Part shown: in pieces, positions 19,584-27,704 of the stretch
Layout: each line of letters opens with the position of its first letter
Position numbering within the stretch: position 1 is the stretch's first letter
Source: Necropsobacter massiliensis
GTDB taxonomy: Bacteria; Pseudomonadota; Gammaproteobacteria; Enterobacterales; Pasteurellaceae
Reading direction: 5' to 3'
Length of the DNA stretch: 64,000 nucleotides
NCBI RefSeq assembly: GCF_000827595.2
Contig: NZ_LN776183.1
Coordinates: 1 to 64,000, forward strand
The notes under the pieces: model-generated
The model's input: the letters and a program-made list of their open reading frames with translations, nothing else
Database searches by the model: none
Told to the model about the DNA's origin: nothing
Position numbers and translations under genes: made by a program

Positions 19584-20186
19584 ATGGTATTAGTGACTCG
19601 TCAAGCACCGGATTTTACCGCATCGGCAGTTTTAGGCAACGGTGAAATCGTTGATAACTTCAATTTAAAACAACATATCGCGGGTAAGGCGGCAGTCGTA
19701 TTCTTCTATCCGTTAGACTTTACTTTCGTTTGTCCGTCCGAATTAATCGCATTCGATCACCGTTATAAAGAGTTTCAGGCGCGTGGCGTTGAAGTCGTCG
19801 GCGTATCCATTGACTCGCAATATACCCACAACGCATGGCGTAATACACCGACCGAAAACGGCGGTATCGGTCAGGTACAATATGCCTTGGTCGGCGATGT
19901 AAAACACGAAATCGCACAGGCTTATGGTATTGAACACCCGGCGGCTGGCGTTGCGTTGCGCGCGTCTTTCTTAATTGACAAAAACGGCGTAGTGCGTCAC
20001 CAAGTGGTTAACGATCTACCGTTAGGTCGTAACATTGACGAAATGTTGCGTATGGTTGATGCCCTACAGTTCCATGAAGAACACGGCGAAGTGTGCCCGG
20101 CGCAATGGGAAAAAGGCAAAGAGGGCATGAAAGATAACCCTGAAGGCGTTGCCAAATATTTAAAACAAAACGCAGATAAACTTTAA
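19584..20186 (+). CDS. Typical 2-Cys peroxiredoxin (AhpC/Tsa family)
   Basis: Cytoplasmic peroxidase of 200 residues that reduces hydrogen peroxide and organic peroxides. The peroxidatic Cys50 sits in PLDFTFVCPSEL and the resolving Cys (about 171) in GEVCPAQW, the two-cysteine arrangement of typical dimeric enzymes. The C-terminal extension KEGMKDNPEGVAKYL is also usual. No AhpF-type reductase lies nearby, so it probably depends on thioredoxin or glutathione systems. AGGAGATTTTTTACT precedes the ATG. It ends at a rho-independent terminator. Confidence 0.93.
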   Translation: MVLVTRQAPDFTASAVLGNGEIVDNFNLKQHIAGKAAVVFFYPLDFTFVCPSELIAFDHRYKEFQARGVEVVGVSIDSQYTHNAWRNTPTENGGIGQVQYALVGDVKHEIAQAYGIEHPAAGVALRASFLIDKNGVVRHQVVNDLPLGRNIDEMLRMVDALQFHEEHGEVCPAQWEKGKEGMKDNPEGVAKYLKQNADKL

Positions 20187-20228
20187 TCGCAAGATTGTAG
20201 TTTAAGATTATTTTATTAGGACTTTAAG

Positions 20229-20263
20229 CATAAACCCTCGCCAATGCGGGGGTTTATTTTTTT
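20229..20263 (+). terminator. Terminator of the peroxiredoxin gene
   Basis: TAAACCCTCG and the GGGGGTTTA region (20231-20256) form a stem around a CCAATGC loop and are followed by seven T. Confidence 0.85.
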
Positions 20264-20361
20264 ACTGATGCAATACTGGCGGCAATCATTAACTGAAACT
20301 CGCCGCCGCGATTCGGCTCGGACGGCATGCTTTCCGGTCTGCCTAAATTAAAGTAGCCCAC
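20254..20361 (-). CDS. Possible 35-residue small protein or gene remnant downstream of bioB
   Basis: A short frame starts at a GTG 12 bases past the bioB stop codon. It reads VGYFNLGRPESMPSEPNRGG and then EFQLMIAASIASVKK before a stop. Its composition looks protein-like, but there is no clear ribosome site and its end overlaps the terminator of the opposite gene. It may be a genuine small gene, a fragment of a decayed gene, or chance. No family was recognised. Confidence 0.25.
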   Translation of the reverse strand: MGYFNLGRPESMPSEPNRGGEFQLMIAASIASVKK

Positions 20362-20373
20362 TTTTTATACAGT

Positions 20374-21381
20374 TCAGTCGGTTACCGGTCGGTTTTTTTC
20401 CGTTTCCGCGACCAAATCCAACTTCGCCATTAACAGCTGATCGCCGTCTTCCTGCGGATTTTCCGTTACCAATAATTTATCGCCGTAGAAAATAGAATTG
20501 GCGCCCGCCATAAAGCACATCGCCTGCATTTCTTCCGACATTCCCTGCCGCCCGGCAGACAGCCGCACATAGCTTTTCGGCATGACGATACGGGCCACCG
20601 CCACGGTGCGCACAAATTCGGTCCAGTCCAGCTCCGCCGCATCAGCAAGGGGCGTGCCTTCCACTTTAACTAATTGATTAATCGGCACCGATTCCGGCTG
20701 CGGATCCAAATTCGCCAGACTGGCAATAAATCCAGCCCGTTCTTTGCGGCTTTCGTCCATGCCGATAATACCGCCACAGCAGACTTTCAGTCCAGCTTTG
20801 CGCACCTTACCTAGCGTATTCATACGGTCATCAAACTGACGCGTACCGATTACTTTGCCGTAATGCTCGGGCGCAGTATCCAGATTGTGATTATAATAAT
20901 CCAGCCCAGCGTCTTTCAGATCTTCCGCCATACCGTCTTGCAGCAGACCGAATGTGCCGCAGGTTTCCAGACCGAGGGCTTTCACCGCTTTGATAATGGC
21001 GGTAATTTTTTCGATATCTTTCGGTTTCGGCCCGCGCCATGCCGCGCCCATACAAAAACGCCCCGCGCCACGCGCTTTGGCAATGCGAGCTTTCTCAACG
21101 ATTTGTTCCACGTCAATTAACTGCTGATTCTGAACGCCGGTTTGATAACGCGCCGATTGCGGACAATAGCCGCAATCCTCCGGGCAGCCGCCGGTTTTAA
21201 TCGACATCAAGGTAGACAGCTGAATTGCCTGCGGATTGAAATGTGCGCGGTGAACCTGCGCGGCACGATAAACCAGTTCTAAAAACGGAGTTTCAAATAA
21301 CGCTTCGACTTTGCATACCGACCAATATTCCAATGTGGGATGAGGAGTTATGGAGGGAATCTGAATTGTTGTGGCAGTCAT
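20374..21381 (-). CDS. bioB: Biotin synthase
   Basis: Radical SAM enzyme that inserts sulphur into dethiobiotin to make biotin. Of 335 residues, the SAM iron-sulphur cluster motif CPEDCGYC uses Cys66, Cys70 and Cys73. The second-cluster cysteines are in the [11 protein letters not shown] and [13 protein letters not shown] regions. AAGGATGATTT precedes the ATG. It lies 66 bases past the thiQ stop codon on the same strand, the order also known from H. influenzae. It may be read partly from the thi operon or from its own promoter. Confidence 0.97.
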   Translation of the reverse strand: MTATTIQIPSITPHPTLEYWSVCKVEALFETPFLELVYRAAQVHRAHFNPQAIQLSTLMSIKTGGCPEDCGYCPQSARYQTGVQNQQLIDVEQIVEKARIAKARGAGRFCMGAAWRGPKPKDIEKITAIIKAVKALGLETCGTFGLLQDGMAEDLKDAGLDYYNHNLDTAPEHYGKVIGTRQFDDRMNTLGKVRKAGLKVCCGGIIGMDESRKERAGFIASLANLDPQPESVPINQLVKVEGTPLADAAELDWTEFVRTVAVARIVMPKSYVRLSAGRQGMSEEMQAMCFMAGANSIFYGDKLLVTENPQEDGDQLLMAKLDLVAETEKNRPVTD

Positions 21382-21447
21382 AAATCATCCTTGTTCGTTA
21401 GCGTAAAAGTGCGGTCTATTTTAGACGTAAAAAGTCGCATATGACAA

Positions 21448-22080
21448 TTAATTATCGCAGATCTTACCATTCTCAAGCCGGATTATCCGATCAATGCTGC
21501 CCTGTAATTCCGCGGGTTGATGCGTAACTAGCAATAAGGTCAGCTTTTTCTCGGTGCACAGCGCATCGATCAGATTCAGCATTTCCATGCGCAAATCGGG
21601 GTCAAGTGCGGAGAAGGGTTCATCCAGCAATAAAATCGGTTTGGCACGCAGCAGACAACGAGCAAGCGCTACCCGCTGGCGTTGTCCGCCTGATAATTCG
21701 CGCGGTAGACGCGCCAAATAAGTCTCCAGCCCTACCGCGGCGGCAGTTTGTTCAATGTATTGGCGTTGTGCCGCATTAATGTTGAGATTCGGTTTAATGC
21801 CGAGCGCAATATTTTGCAGCACCGTGAGATGCGGGAAGAGATTATTTTCCTGAAACAAGATGGATACCGGGCGCTGATAAGGTTCGGAATTCGTATGCTT
21901 TTCTCCGTTCAACCAAATATCACCCCGATCCGCCGTTGCGAAACCAGCGATTAGATTCAGCAGCGTGCTTTTACCGGCGCCGCTCGGACCGATTAACGCC
22001 ACTTTTTGCTGCGCGCGGATATGCAGATTAAAATACATCGGCATAGTGCGGTAATTAAAGTGAACATCCAGTTTAATCAT
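21448..22080 (-). CDS. thiQ: Thiamine ABC transporter ATPase
   Basis: ATPase of the thiamine/TPP importer, 210 residues from [20 protein letters not shown]. Walker [10 protein letters not shown], signature LSGGQRQR and Walker [13 protein letters not shown] are all present. The frame extends about 50 codons upstream through thiP in a Cys-rich stretch that is clearly not part of the protein. The chosen ATG overlaps the thiP stop region by 8 bases. It is the last gene of the leftward thiMDBPQ unit. Confidence 0.95.
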   Translation of the reverse strand: MIKLDVHFNYRTMPMYFNLHIRAQQKVALIGPSGAGKSTLLNLIAGFATADRGDIWLNGEKHTNSEPYQRPVSILFQENNLFPHLTVLQNIALGIKPNLNINAAQRQYIEQTAAAVGLETYLARLPRELSGGQRQRVALARCLLRAKPILLLDEPFSALDPDLRMEMLNLIDALCTEKKLTLLLVTHQPAELQGSIDRIIRLENGKICDN

Positions 22081-23707
22081 CGTTGTTATCTCGCTCCACC
22101 AACATAAAAATACCGCTGCATAACAGCAACAGCAGCAATGCGGTGGCGGCCGCATCCTGCCCGTGATAATGTCCCAGTTGCTGATACAATAAATGTGGCA
22201 ATGAGGTAAAATCCTGACTGCCGAACAGCGCAATCGCGGTAAAATCGCCTAAGGATAAGGCACCGGCCAGGGCAAACGCATATTTTATCGGTCGGCGCAA
22301 ATGGTACCATTCGACCAGACGCCAGCGTTGCCAACCGCGAATGCCCAGCGACTGACAGAGTTTTTCATAATATTGCATATTGTTATTCATCGGTACCGCC
22401 AGCACGCGCAGCACAAAAGGCATTGCGGCAAGCGCGTTACAGATTACAACCACCGCAAACAACTGCACGCGACCGAAATTGATATTTTGCAGGCGAATAA
22501 ATAATCCCATTGCCAGCACCAACGTGGGAATTGCTAGGATCAACATGCCGCAATGTAATATTACATCGGCTAAATAGCGCTGCGCTCGCCAGTACAAACG
22601 CCGCGACAACAGCAATAGCAGCATCGCAAGGCACAGGGCAATAAATGCCGCAGCGGGTGCGATGGTCACCGAATACGCCAGTGCGCGCCACAGCTGCGGC
22701 TGTTGCCAAACCGTGACAAAATCGGTCACGCTGAAAGCTGCGTAAACGGTATTTAACAGCGGCGTCAGAATAAACAGCAAAACCGCGCTCAAACAAAAAA
22801 TCTGCCAAATTTTGACCGCACTTGATTGTTTATCCAACCATAATGTTTTGCTGTGAAGCTGCGTATCCGGCGTTTTGCTTAACATACTCAGCGCGCCGAA
22901 CAACACAAAACAGCATGCGAATTGCAGCAGTGCAAATAATGCGGCTTTCGGCAAATCAAATTCAAACACAATAGCTTGGTAAATCGCGACTTCCAGCGTG
23001 GTATAACGCGGACCGCCGCCGAGGGTCAGCACGATGGTGAAGCTGGTGAAGCATAGCATAAAAACCAGCGCAAACACCGGCAGCAGCTGTTGGCGCAAAT
23101 ACGGCAGTTCAATCAAACGGATAAACTGCCAGCCACGAATATTCAGTTGTGAGGCTAACTGGCGCTGCTGATTGGGAATACTGTGCAGCGTTTGCAAAAA
23201 CATACGGGCGGCAAGAGGAATATTAAAAAACAGATGAGCAATTAAAATTCCGCTTAAGCCGTAAATCTCGGGGGTTCGGTGCAAACCGAGCGCTGCGCCG
23301 AGCGTCGCCAGCCAGCCGGAATGTCCGTACACACCGATTAAACCGAATACCGCCACTAATGCTGGCAGCACAAAGGTTAGAGAAAACAGTTTCAGTACCG
23401 CGTTTTTCATCGGAAAGCGCTGATAAAAAAACGCACGGGCAAATAACGCGCCGATCAACACGGCAAGCAGTGCCGACAACAACGCCTGCCCGATACTGAA
23501 TGTAAGAATACGGCGCAGGTAGTTGTCGTGCAGCATATCCTGCCATGCATATTGTCCACCGACGGAAAACACCGCCTGTAGTGCAAAAGCATAAAACAGC
23601 AGCAAAAACAGCAATACGCCGATGCCGCCCCAGCCGTCGCGCCAAGATAAACAGCGAGCATATTTCGTGCTTATTCGGTTAAACTGGCCTGCCACGTGCG
23701 AACCCAT
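22073..23707 (-). CDS. thiP: Thiamine ABC transporter permease
   Basis: Inner-membrane permease of 544 residues made of two fused binding-protein-dependent permease domains, about twelve helices in all. EAA-type docking loops are visible around [20 protein letters not shown] and [20 protein letters not shown]. The ATG at 23707 lies within the end of thiB; a GTG at 23695 is an alternative start. It works with ThiB and ThiQ to import thiamine and its phosphates. Confidence 0.94.
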   Translation of the reverse strand: MGSHVAGQFNRISTKYARCLSWRDGWGGIGVLLFLLLFYAFALQAVFSVGGQYAWQDMLHDNYLRRILTFSIGQALLSALLAVLIGALFARAFFYQRFPMKNAVLKLFSLTFVLPALVAVFGLIGVYGHSGWLATLGAALGLHRTPEIYGLSGILIAHLFFNIPLAARMFLQTLHSIPNQQRQLASQLNIRGWQFIRLIELPYLRQQLLPVFALVFMLCFTSFTIVLTLGGGPRYTTLEVAIYQAIVFEFDLPKAALFALLQFACCFVLFGALSMLSKTPDTQLHSKTLWLDKQSSAVKIWQIFCLSAVLLFILTPLLNTVYAAFSVTDFVTVWQQPQLWRALAYSVTIAPAAAFIALCLAMLLLLLSRRLYWRAQRYLADVILHCGMLILAIPTLVLAMGLFIRLQNINFGRVQLFAVVVICNALAAMPFVLRVLAVPMNNNMQYYEKLCQSLGIRGWQRWRLVEWYHLRRPIKYAFALAGALSLGDFTAIALFGSQDFTSLPHLLYQQLGHYHGQDAAATALLLLLLCSGIFMLVERDNNDD

Positions 23708-24666
23708 TGTTTTAGCTGCTCGCTGCTCACATGCAGTGAATCGAATACCGGCGCTTGTAACTGATGTGCTCTTAAGGCATCAAAGTGCGGTTCGATTTCA
23801 GCCTGAATTACCGGCAACATTACATTATGCAGGGCGATTTCTCGCTGTGCCGTGGGATCGAGTAAAAACTGCATGAACTGTCCGGCACAGGCATTATCCC
23901 GATTTGCCACTTGCGCGGCGACTTCAAGCTGCAAGATTCCGCCTTCGCTGAACTCCGCTGCCGCATAATTGTCTTTTTGCTCTTGTAAAAGATGATACAG
24001 TGGCGAGGTATGATAACTGAATACCAGATCCGCCTCGCCTTTTAGAAACGCGCCGTAGGTTTCCGTCCAGCCTTTGCCTACCGTCACCGTGTGTTCTGCC
24101 AGCGTGCGCCATGCCTGCGCCGTTTGCTCCGGCGGATAAACGGCATTCATCCACACCAGCAAACCACGCCCGACGCTGCTGACTCTCGGGTCTTGATAAA
24201 TCACTCGCAAATCCCGGCGCGCAACCAGCTCTTTCAGGCTGGTCGGCGGATTTTTCAGTTTATGTTTATCGTAAATAAACGCGTATTGCCCGAAATCATA
24301 AGGCAGGAATGTGTCATCACGCCATTCAAACGGTAAAGCTAGAGGGCTTAAATCCACCTTATTCGGGGTAAACAAACCGGTTCGGCGCGCTTCCTCCAAC
24401 ATATAATTATCCAGCCCCAACACAATATCTGCCTTGGTTTTTCGCCCCTCCAGACGCACGCGGTTAAACAAGGTTCCTGCGCTGTCGAACGCAACGTAAT
24501 TCACCTGACACTGAGGATGCGCCTTTTCAAACAGGGCTTGGACTTTCGGTCCTGCCCCCCAGTCGGCAGTGAATGTGTCGTAGGTGTAGACATTGACCGT
24601 TTGCGCTTGTGCGAAAAATGCCGCGCAGGAAAGTGCGGTCAAAAATAATCCGGATGTTAACTTCAC
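23671..24666 (-). CDS. thiB: Thiamine-binding periplasmic protein
   Basis: Periplasmic binding protein (also called TbpA) for thiamine, its mono- and its diphosphate. The family core VNVYTYDTFTADWGAGPKVQ, the segment DIVLGLDNYMLEEA and YDFGQYAFIYDK are recognisable. I use the GTG at 24666, giving MKLTSGLFLTALSCAAFF with a signal peptide cut near AQAQ. AAGGAAGG lies five bases before it. The longer frame from a TTG at 24702 would overlap thiD and lacks a ribosome site. It is the third gene of the thi operon. Confidence 0.93.
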   Translation of the reverse strand: MKLTSGLFLTALSCAAFFAQAQTVNVYTYDTFTADWGAGPKVQALFEKAHPQCQVNYVAFDSAGTLFNRVRLEGRKTKADIVLGLDNYMLEEARRTGLFTPNKVDLSPLALPFEWRDDTFLPYDFGQYAFIYDKHKLKNPPTSLKELVARRDLRVIYQDPRVSSVGRGLLVWMNAVYPPEQTAQAWRTLAEHTVTVGKGWTETYGAFLKGEADLVFSYHTSPLYHLLQEQKDNYAAAEFSEGGILQLEVAAQVANRDNACAGQFMQFLLDPTAQREIALHNVMLPVIQAEIEPHFDALRAHQLQAPVFDSLHVSSEQLKQWVRTWQASLTE

Positions 24667-24677
24667 CACAACCTTCC

Positions 24678-25487
24678 TTAGCCGATTTGCTGATAAGCCC
24701 AATGATTAGTCGGTCCATGTCCGTGACCGATCTCAAGCGGATAGCTAATCGCGGCGGTAATAAAATTCTTGGCGATGCGTGTTGCCAGCTCAAGTGAATG
24801 CCCCTTCGCCAGTTCCGCGGTAATACAGGCGGAAAACGTACAGCCGGTGCCATGCGTATGGCGGGTCGGATAGCGTTCACTTTGCAGCGTAAATTGCTGT
24901 GTTGGGGTAAACACCCAGTCGCGACAGAGTTTACTGCGCGAACCCTCACTGTGCCCGCCTTTAATCACCACATTTTTAACCCCCAGTTCCTGTAGCCGTC
25001 CGGCGGCGGCGCGGGCACTGTTGTCATCAACCACTTCAATACCGGTCAGCGCTTGCGTTTCCGGCAGATTCGGGGTCAGTACATCAGCAATGGGTAATAA
25101 GTGGCTTTTCATCGCGCTCACGGCATCACGCTGCAATAAGGGCGTGCCGCCTTTGGCAATCATCACCGGATCCAACACCAGCTTGCCGAACTGATTGCGG
25201 CTTAATATTGCGCTGATACATTCAATGATTTCTGCCGTTCCCAGCATACCGATTTTAAAGGCGGCAATATCAAAATCTTCGGCAATGGCGTTCAGCTGCG
25301 CTTCAATGCTTGACAGCGGAAGCGTATGAATATCGAAAACGCCCAGCGTATTTTGCGCGGTTACCGCGGTAATCACCGAAGTCCCGAATACATCGCGCAT
25401 CTGAAAAGTTTTTAAATCGGCTTGAATACCGGCACCACCGCCACTGTCGGAACCGGCAATTGTTAATACTTGTGGAATGTTATGCAT
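24678..25487 (-). CDS. thiD: Hydroxymethylpyrimidine / phosphomethylpyrimidine kinase
   Basis: Kinase of 269 residues that phosphorylates HMP to HMP-P and HMP-PP in thiamine synthesis and salvage. The N-terminal substrate loop IAGSDSGGGAGIQADLKTFQ, the region VLDPVMIAKGG and the C-terminal HTHGTGCTFSACI (anion hole and catalytic Cys) are diagnostic. The start overlaps the thiM stop by 8 bases (ATGCATAA), so the two are translationally coupled. Confidence 0.97.
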   Translation of the reverse strand: MHNIPQVLTIAGSDSGGGAGIQADLKTFQMRDVFGTSVITAVTAQNTLGVFDIHTLPLSSIEAQLNAIAEDFDIAAFKIGMLGTAEIIECISAILSRNQFGKLVLDPVMIAKGGTPLLQRDAVSAMKSHLLPIADVLTPNLPETQALTGIEVVDDNSARAAAGRLQELGVKNVVIKGGHSEGSRSKLCRDWVFTPTQQFTLQSERYPTRHTHGTGCTFSACITAELAKGHSLELATRIAKNFITAAISYPLEIGHGHGPTNHWAYQQIG

Positions 25488-26280
25488 AGCTTACCTCTGC
25501 GAGTTGACGCACTTGCTGCGGCGTTATTGCGCCCAGCTGATCTAAAAGTGCGGTAAAAAATGTACCGGTTTGAGTCGGTAATAATGGCGCTGCTGCCAGC
25601 TCGCCAGCAACAGCATACAATGTGCAGGCTTCGACACCAGCGGCGAAATAATCCTGCTCCCCGGCAACCGCGGCGAAGGCGGCACACAGCGCACCCAATA
25701 GGCAACCGGCGCCGGTGATGCGCGCAAATAACGGCGTGCCGTTGGTAATTTTAGCCGCCCGCACGCCGTCGCTGATAATATCTGTTGCACCGCTGATTGC
25801 CACCACGCAATGATATTGCCGTGCCACCGTCTGCGCCACTGCGACCAAATCTGCCTTGCCGCTGCCAGCATCTACGCCTTTTGCCTGCCAATCGGCATTC
25901 GCCAGCGTTGCGATTTCCCCAGCGTTACCACGAATAATCGCAAATTTTACCTCCGCCAGCAAACGTTGTACCGCTTCCCGTCGGCATTGCGTTGCCCCGC
26001 CGCCGACCGGATCCAGCACCACCGGCACCCCGACCCGATTTGCACTTTTGCCCGCCAGAATCATGGCATCGATATCGCTGCCGTTTAACGTACCAATATT
26101 CAGCAGCAATCCTTGTGCAAAGGCAGGAATTTCCTCCATTTCCGCCGGATTTGCCGACATTAACGGCGAAGCGCCCAATGCTAGCAAGCCGTTTGCCGTA
26201 TAATTGGCAACGACAGTATTGGTAATGCAATGCACCAGCGGATTGCGTTCTCTAATAAGATTGATTATGTTAAATTGCAT
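25480..26280 (-). CDS. thiM: Hydroxyethylthiazole kinase
   Basis: Salvage kinase of 266 residues that phosphorylates 4-methyl-5-hydroxyethylthiazole. Family features HCITNTVVANYTANGLLALG, PVVLDPVGGGAT and the C-terminal GAGCLLGALCAAF are clear. AAAAGGAAAAACT precedes the ATG. It is the first gene after TPP riboswitch copy 2. With ThiD the operon salvages both thiamine halves, but no thiE, thiC or thiG lies in the window. Confidence 0.97.
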   Translation of the reverse strand: MQFNIINLIRERNPLVHCITNTVVANYTANGLLALGASPLMSANPAEMEEIPAFAQGLLLNIGTLNGSDIDAMILAGKSANRVGVPVVLDPVGGGATQCRREAVQRLLAEVKFAIIRGNAGEIATLANADWQAKGVDAGSGKADLVAVAQTVARQYHCVVAISGATDIISDGVRAAKITNGTPLFARITGAGCLLGALCAAFAAVAGEQDYFAAGVEACTLYAVAGELAAAPLLPTQTGTFFTALLDQLGAITPQQVRQLAEVSYA

Positions 26281-26346
26281 AGTTTTTCCTTTTAGCTAAA
26301 AAGAATGACCAGCAATATTGACGGTACAGAAAGGCAAATCGGACAA

Positions 26347-26422
26347 TTAGTTTCCTACGTCAGTATTAACTGTATCAGGTTCACGGGTATGATCTCAGCT
26401 ATTGCTAGCACCCCGACTAACG
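26347..26422 (-). promoter_or_regulatory. TPP riboswitch aptamer (THI element), copy 2
   Basis: Reads leftwards with GGGGTGC, CTGAGA, ACCCGTGAACCTGAT and ACGTAGGAAACTA in order, and controls thiMDBPQ. All 76 bases equal copy 1. Downstream of it the leader keeps a segment also seen after copy 1 (26299-26323 versus 15781-15805, sharing TATTGCTGGTC). The GC-rich terminator of copy 1 is missing, so this copy may act on translation instead. Confidence 0.97.
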
Positions 26423-26486
26423 GTTGTCGTGAATCCGTTGATAATCCGGTTGCGCCGGGTCGGCGGTAAAATATCAACAGTGTTTT

Positions 26487-26514
26487 AGTATAATGGGCTT
26501 TTGTGAATTGTCAA
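26487..26514 (-). promoter_or_regulatory. Sigma-70 promoter of the thi operon
   Basis: Leftward TTGACA (26514-26509), a 16-base spacer and TATACT (26492-26487), placed about 65 bases before the aptamer. It is one of the best promoter matches in the window. Confidence 0.75.
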
Positions 26515-26592
26515 AGCCCAATCTGTTTTTGCTAAACCGGCATATTCGTCGGTATCGCTGCTATATTGCCGGACTGTTGCTGATAATTTGCT

Positions 26593-27618
26593 TTAGTTCA
26601 GTTTGATTTCGCGCGTCCAGCGTTCGATCAAGCGTTTGGCTTCGGCATCCGAGCCAAACCGGTCGAAATCAAAAGGAATCAGATTTAACGCCGCAGGATC
26701 GACCGCATCCGGTGATAACTTAGCGTTCACGTTAGTTGGATACTGATAAGTTTTTTCATCTTGTAGCGCTAACTCCTGCGCTTCGGCGCTTAACGCCCAG
26801 TCCATAAATAATTTGGCGTTATCCAGATTGCGTGCGTTGTGCAGAATACTGATGCCGCCCAGCGAATACGGCGTGCCTTCGCAAGGCGTTTGCATTGCCA
26901 CCGGCGCGCCCTTGGCTTTTTCTAACGCGTAACCGCTCAAAAAACCGATGCTCACCGCCACTTCGCCGCGCGCAAGCAGGGTGCGTTCAACGCCGCTTTT
27001 GGTATATTGTGAGACGTTTTGATTCAGCGCTTTCAGATATTCGAATGCTTTTTCTTCACCCCACAATTGTACCGCCGCGGTCAAAAAGGTATAGCCGGTA
27101 CCGGAGCTGCGCGGGTCGGGCAGCTGTACCTGATTTTTCAGGCGTGGATCGAGCAAGTCTCGCATACATTTGGGATAATCCGATATGCCGAGCCGGTCGA
27201 GTTGGTCAGGGTTCATGCCGAGACCGAACACGATCATATAAGCGATGGAGGTGAATTCGCCTTTTTGGCGGAGTAATTCCTGAAATACCGGCAGGATTTC
27301 CGCCTGGCGGGGAGAGCGGTAAGCATGCAGCAAGCCGAGCGCTCCCGCTTGAAAGTGCGGTTCGATTGTGCCGCCATACCAAACGTCCGCCTGCGGCAGA
27401 GATTGCTCGGATTTGATTTTCGCCAATGCCGCCCCCGTGCTGTGGCGCACGAACTGGGTATCCACCTGATATTGTTGCCCGAACGCCTTTGCGACGCGTT
27501 CGCACACGTCGTATTGCATACTGCAATAGAGGGTTAATTTTCCTGCCGCGTTTGCCGTATGAAGAGAGATGAGACTGAAAAACATGACCAGCGTGGTCAG
27601 AATAGATTTCCTTTCCAT
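26593..27618 (-). CDS. AfuA-like ABC transporter substrate-binding protein (paralogue 2)
   Basis: Periplasmic binding protein of about 341 residues. I start at the ATG at 27618 (MERKSILTTLVMFFSL) because AAGGATAAACATC precedes it; the longer frame to 27705 runs through the acnB terminator. The signal peptide ends near ANA/AGKL. It shares with the protein at 15827 the Cys pair in YCSMQYDVCERV, the motif STGAALAKIKSE, ADVWYGGTIEPHFQAG and the C-terminal LIPFDFDRFGSDAEAKRLIE. It lies upstream of the thi promoter, so riboswitch copy 2 cannot control it. No dedicated permease adjoins it. Confidence 0.88.
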   Translation of the reverse strand: MERKSILTTLVMFFSLISLHTANAAGKLTLYCSMQYDVCERVAKAFGQQYQVDTQFVRHSTGAALAKIKSEQSLPQADVWYGGTIEPHFQAGALGLLHAYRSPRQAEILPVFQELLRQKGEFTSIAYMIVFGLGMNPDQLDRLGISDYPKCMRDLLDPRLKNQVQLPDPRSSGTGYTFLTAAVQLWGEEKAFEYLKALNQNVSQYTKSGVERTLLARGEVAVSIGFLSGYALEKAKGAPVAMQTPCEGTPYSLGGISILHNARNLDNAKLFMDWALSAEAQELALQDEKTYQYPTNVNAKLSPDAVDPAALNLIPFDFDRFGSDAEAKRLIERWTREIKLN

Positions 27619-27662
27619 GATGTTTATCCTTGAAATATTATTGCGTGGTGCGGCATACAGTA

Positions 27663-27692
27663 AAAAGTGCGGTAAAAAATACCGCACTTTTA
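27663..27692 (-). terminator. Inverted USS pair, terminator of acnB
   Basis: AAAAGTGCGGTA pairs with TACCGCACTTTT around a five-A loop. In the leftward direction it ends in TTTTT, just past the acnB stop codon. Confidence 0.85.
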
Positions 27693-27704
27693 ATCCTGCC
27701 GACA

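Noticed and set aside
22081-22233. Cys-rich N-terminal extension of ThiQ
   Set aside because: It is the thiP end read in another frame; ThiQ homologues begin at MIKL-like positions, and the start at 22080 fits.
26537-26572. Hairpin CCGGCATAT/ATATTGCCGG after the second AfuA-like gene
   Set aside because: It lacks a T-run in the gene's direction, so I do not call it a terminator; it may be chance.
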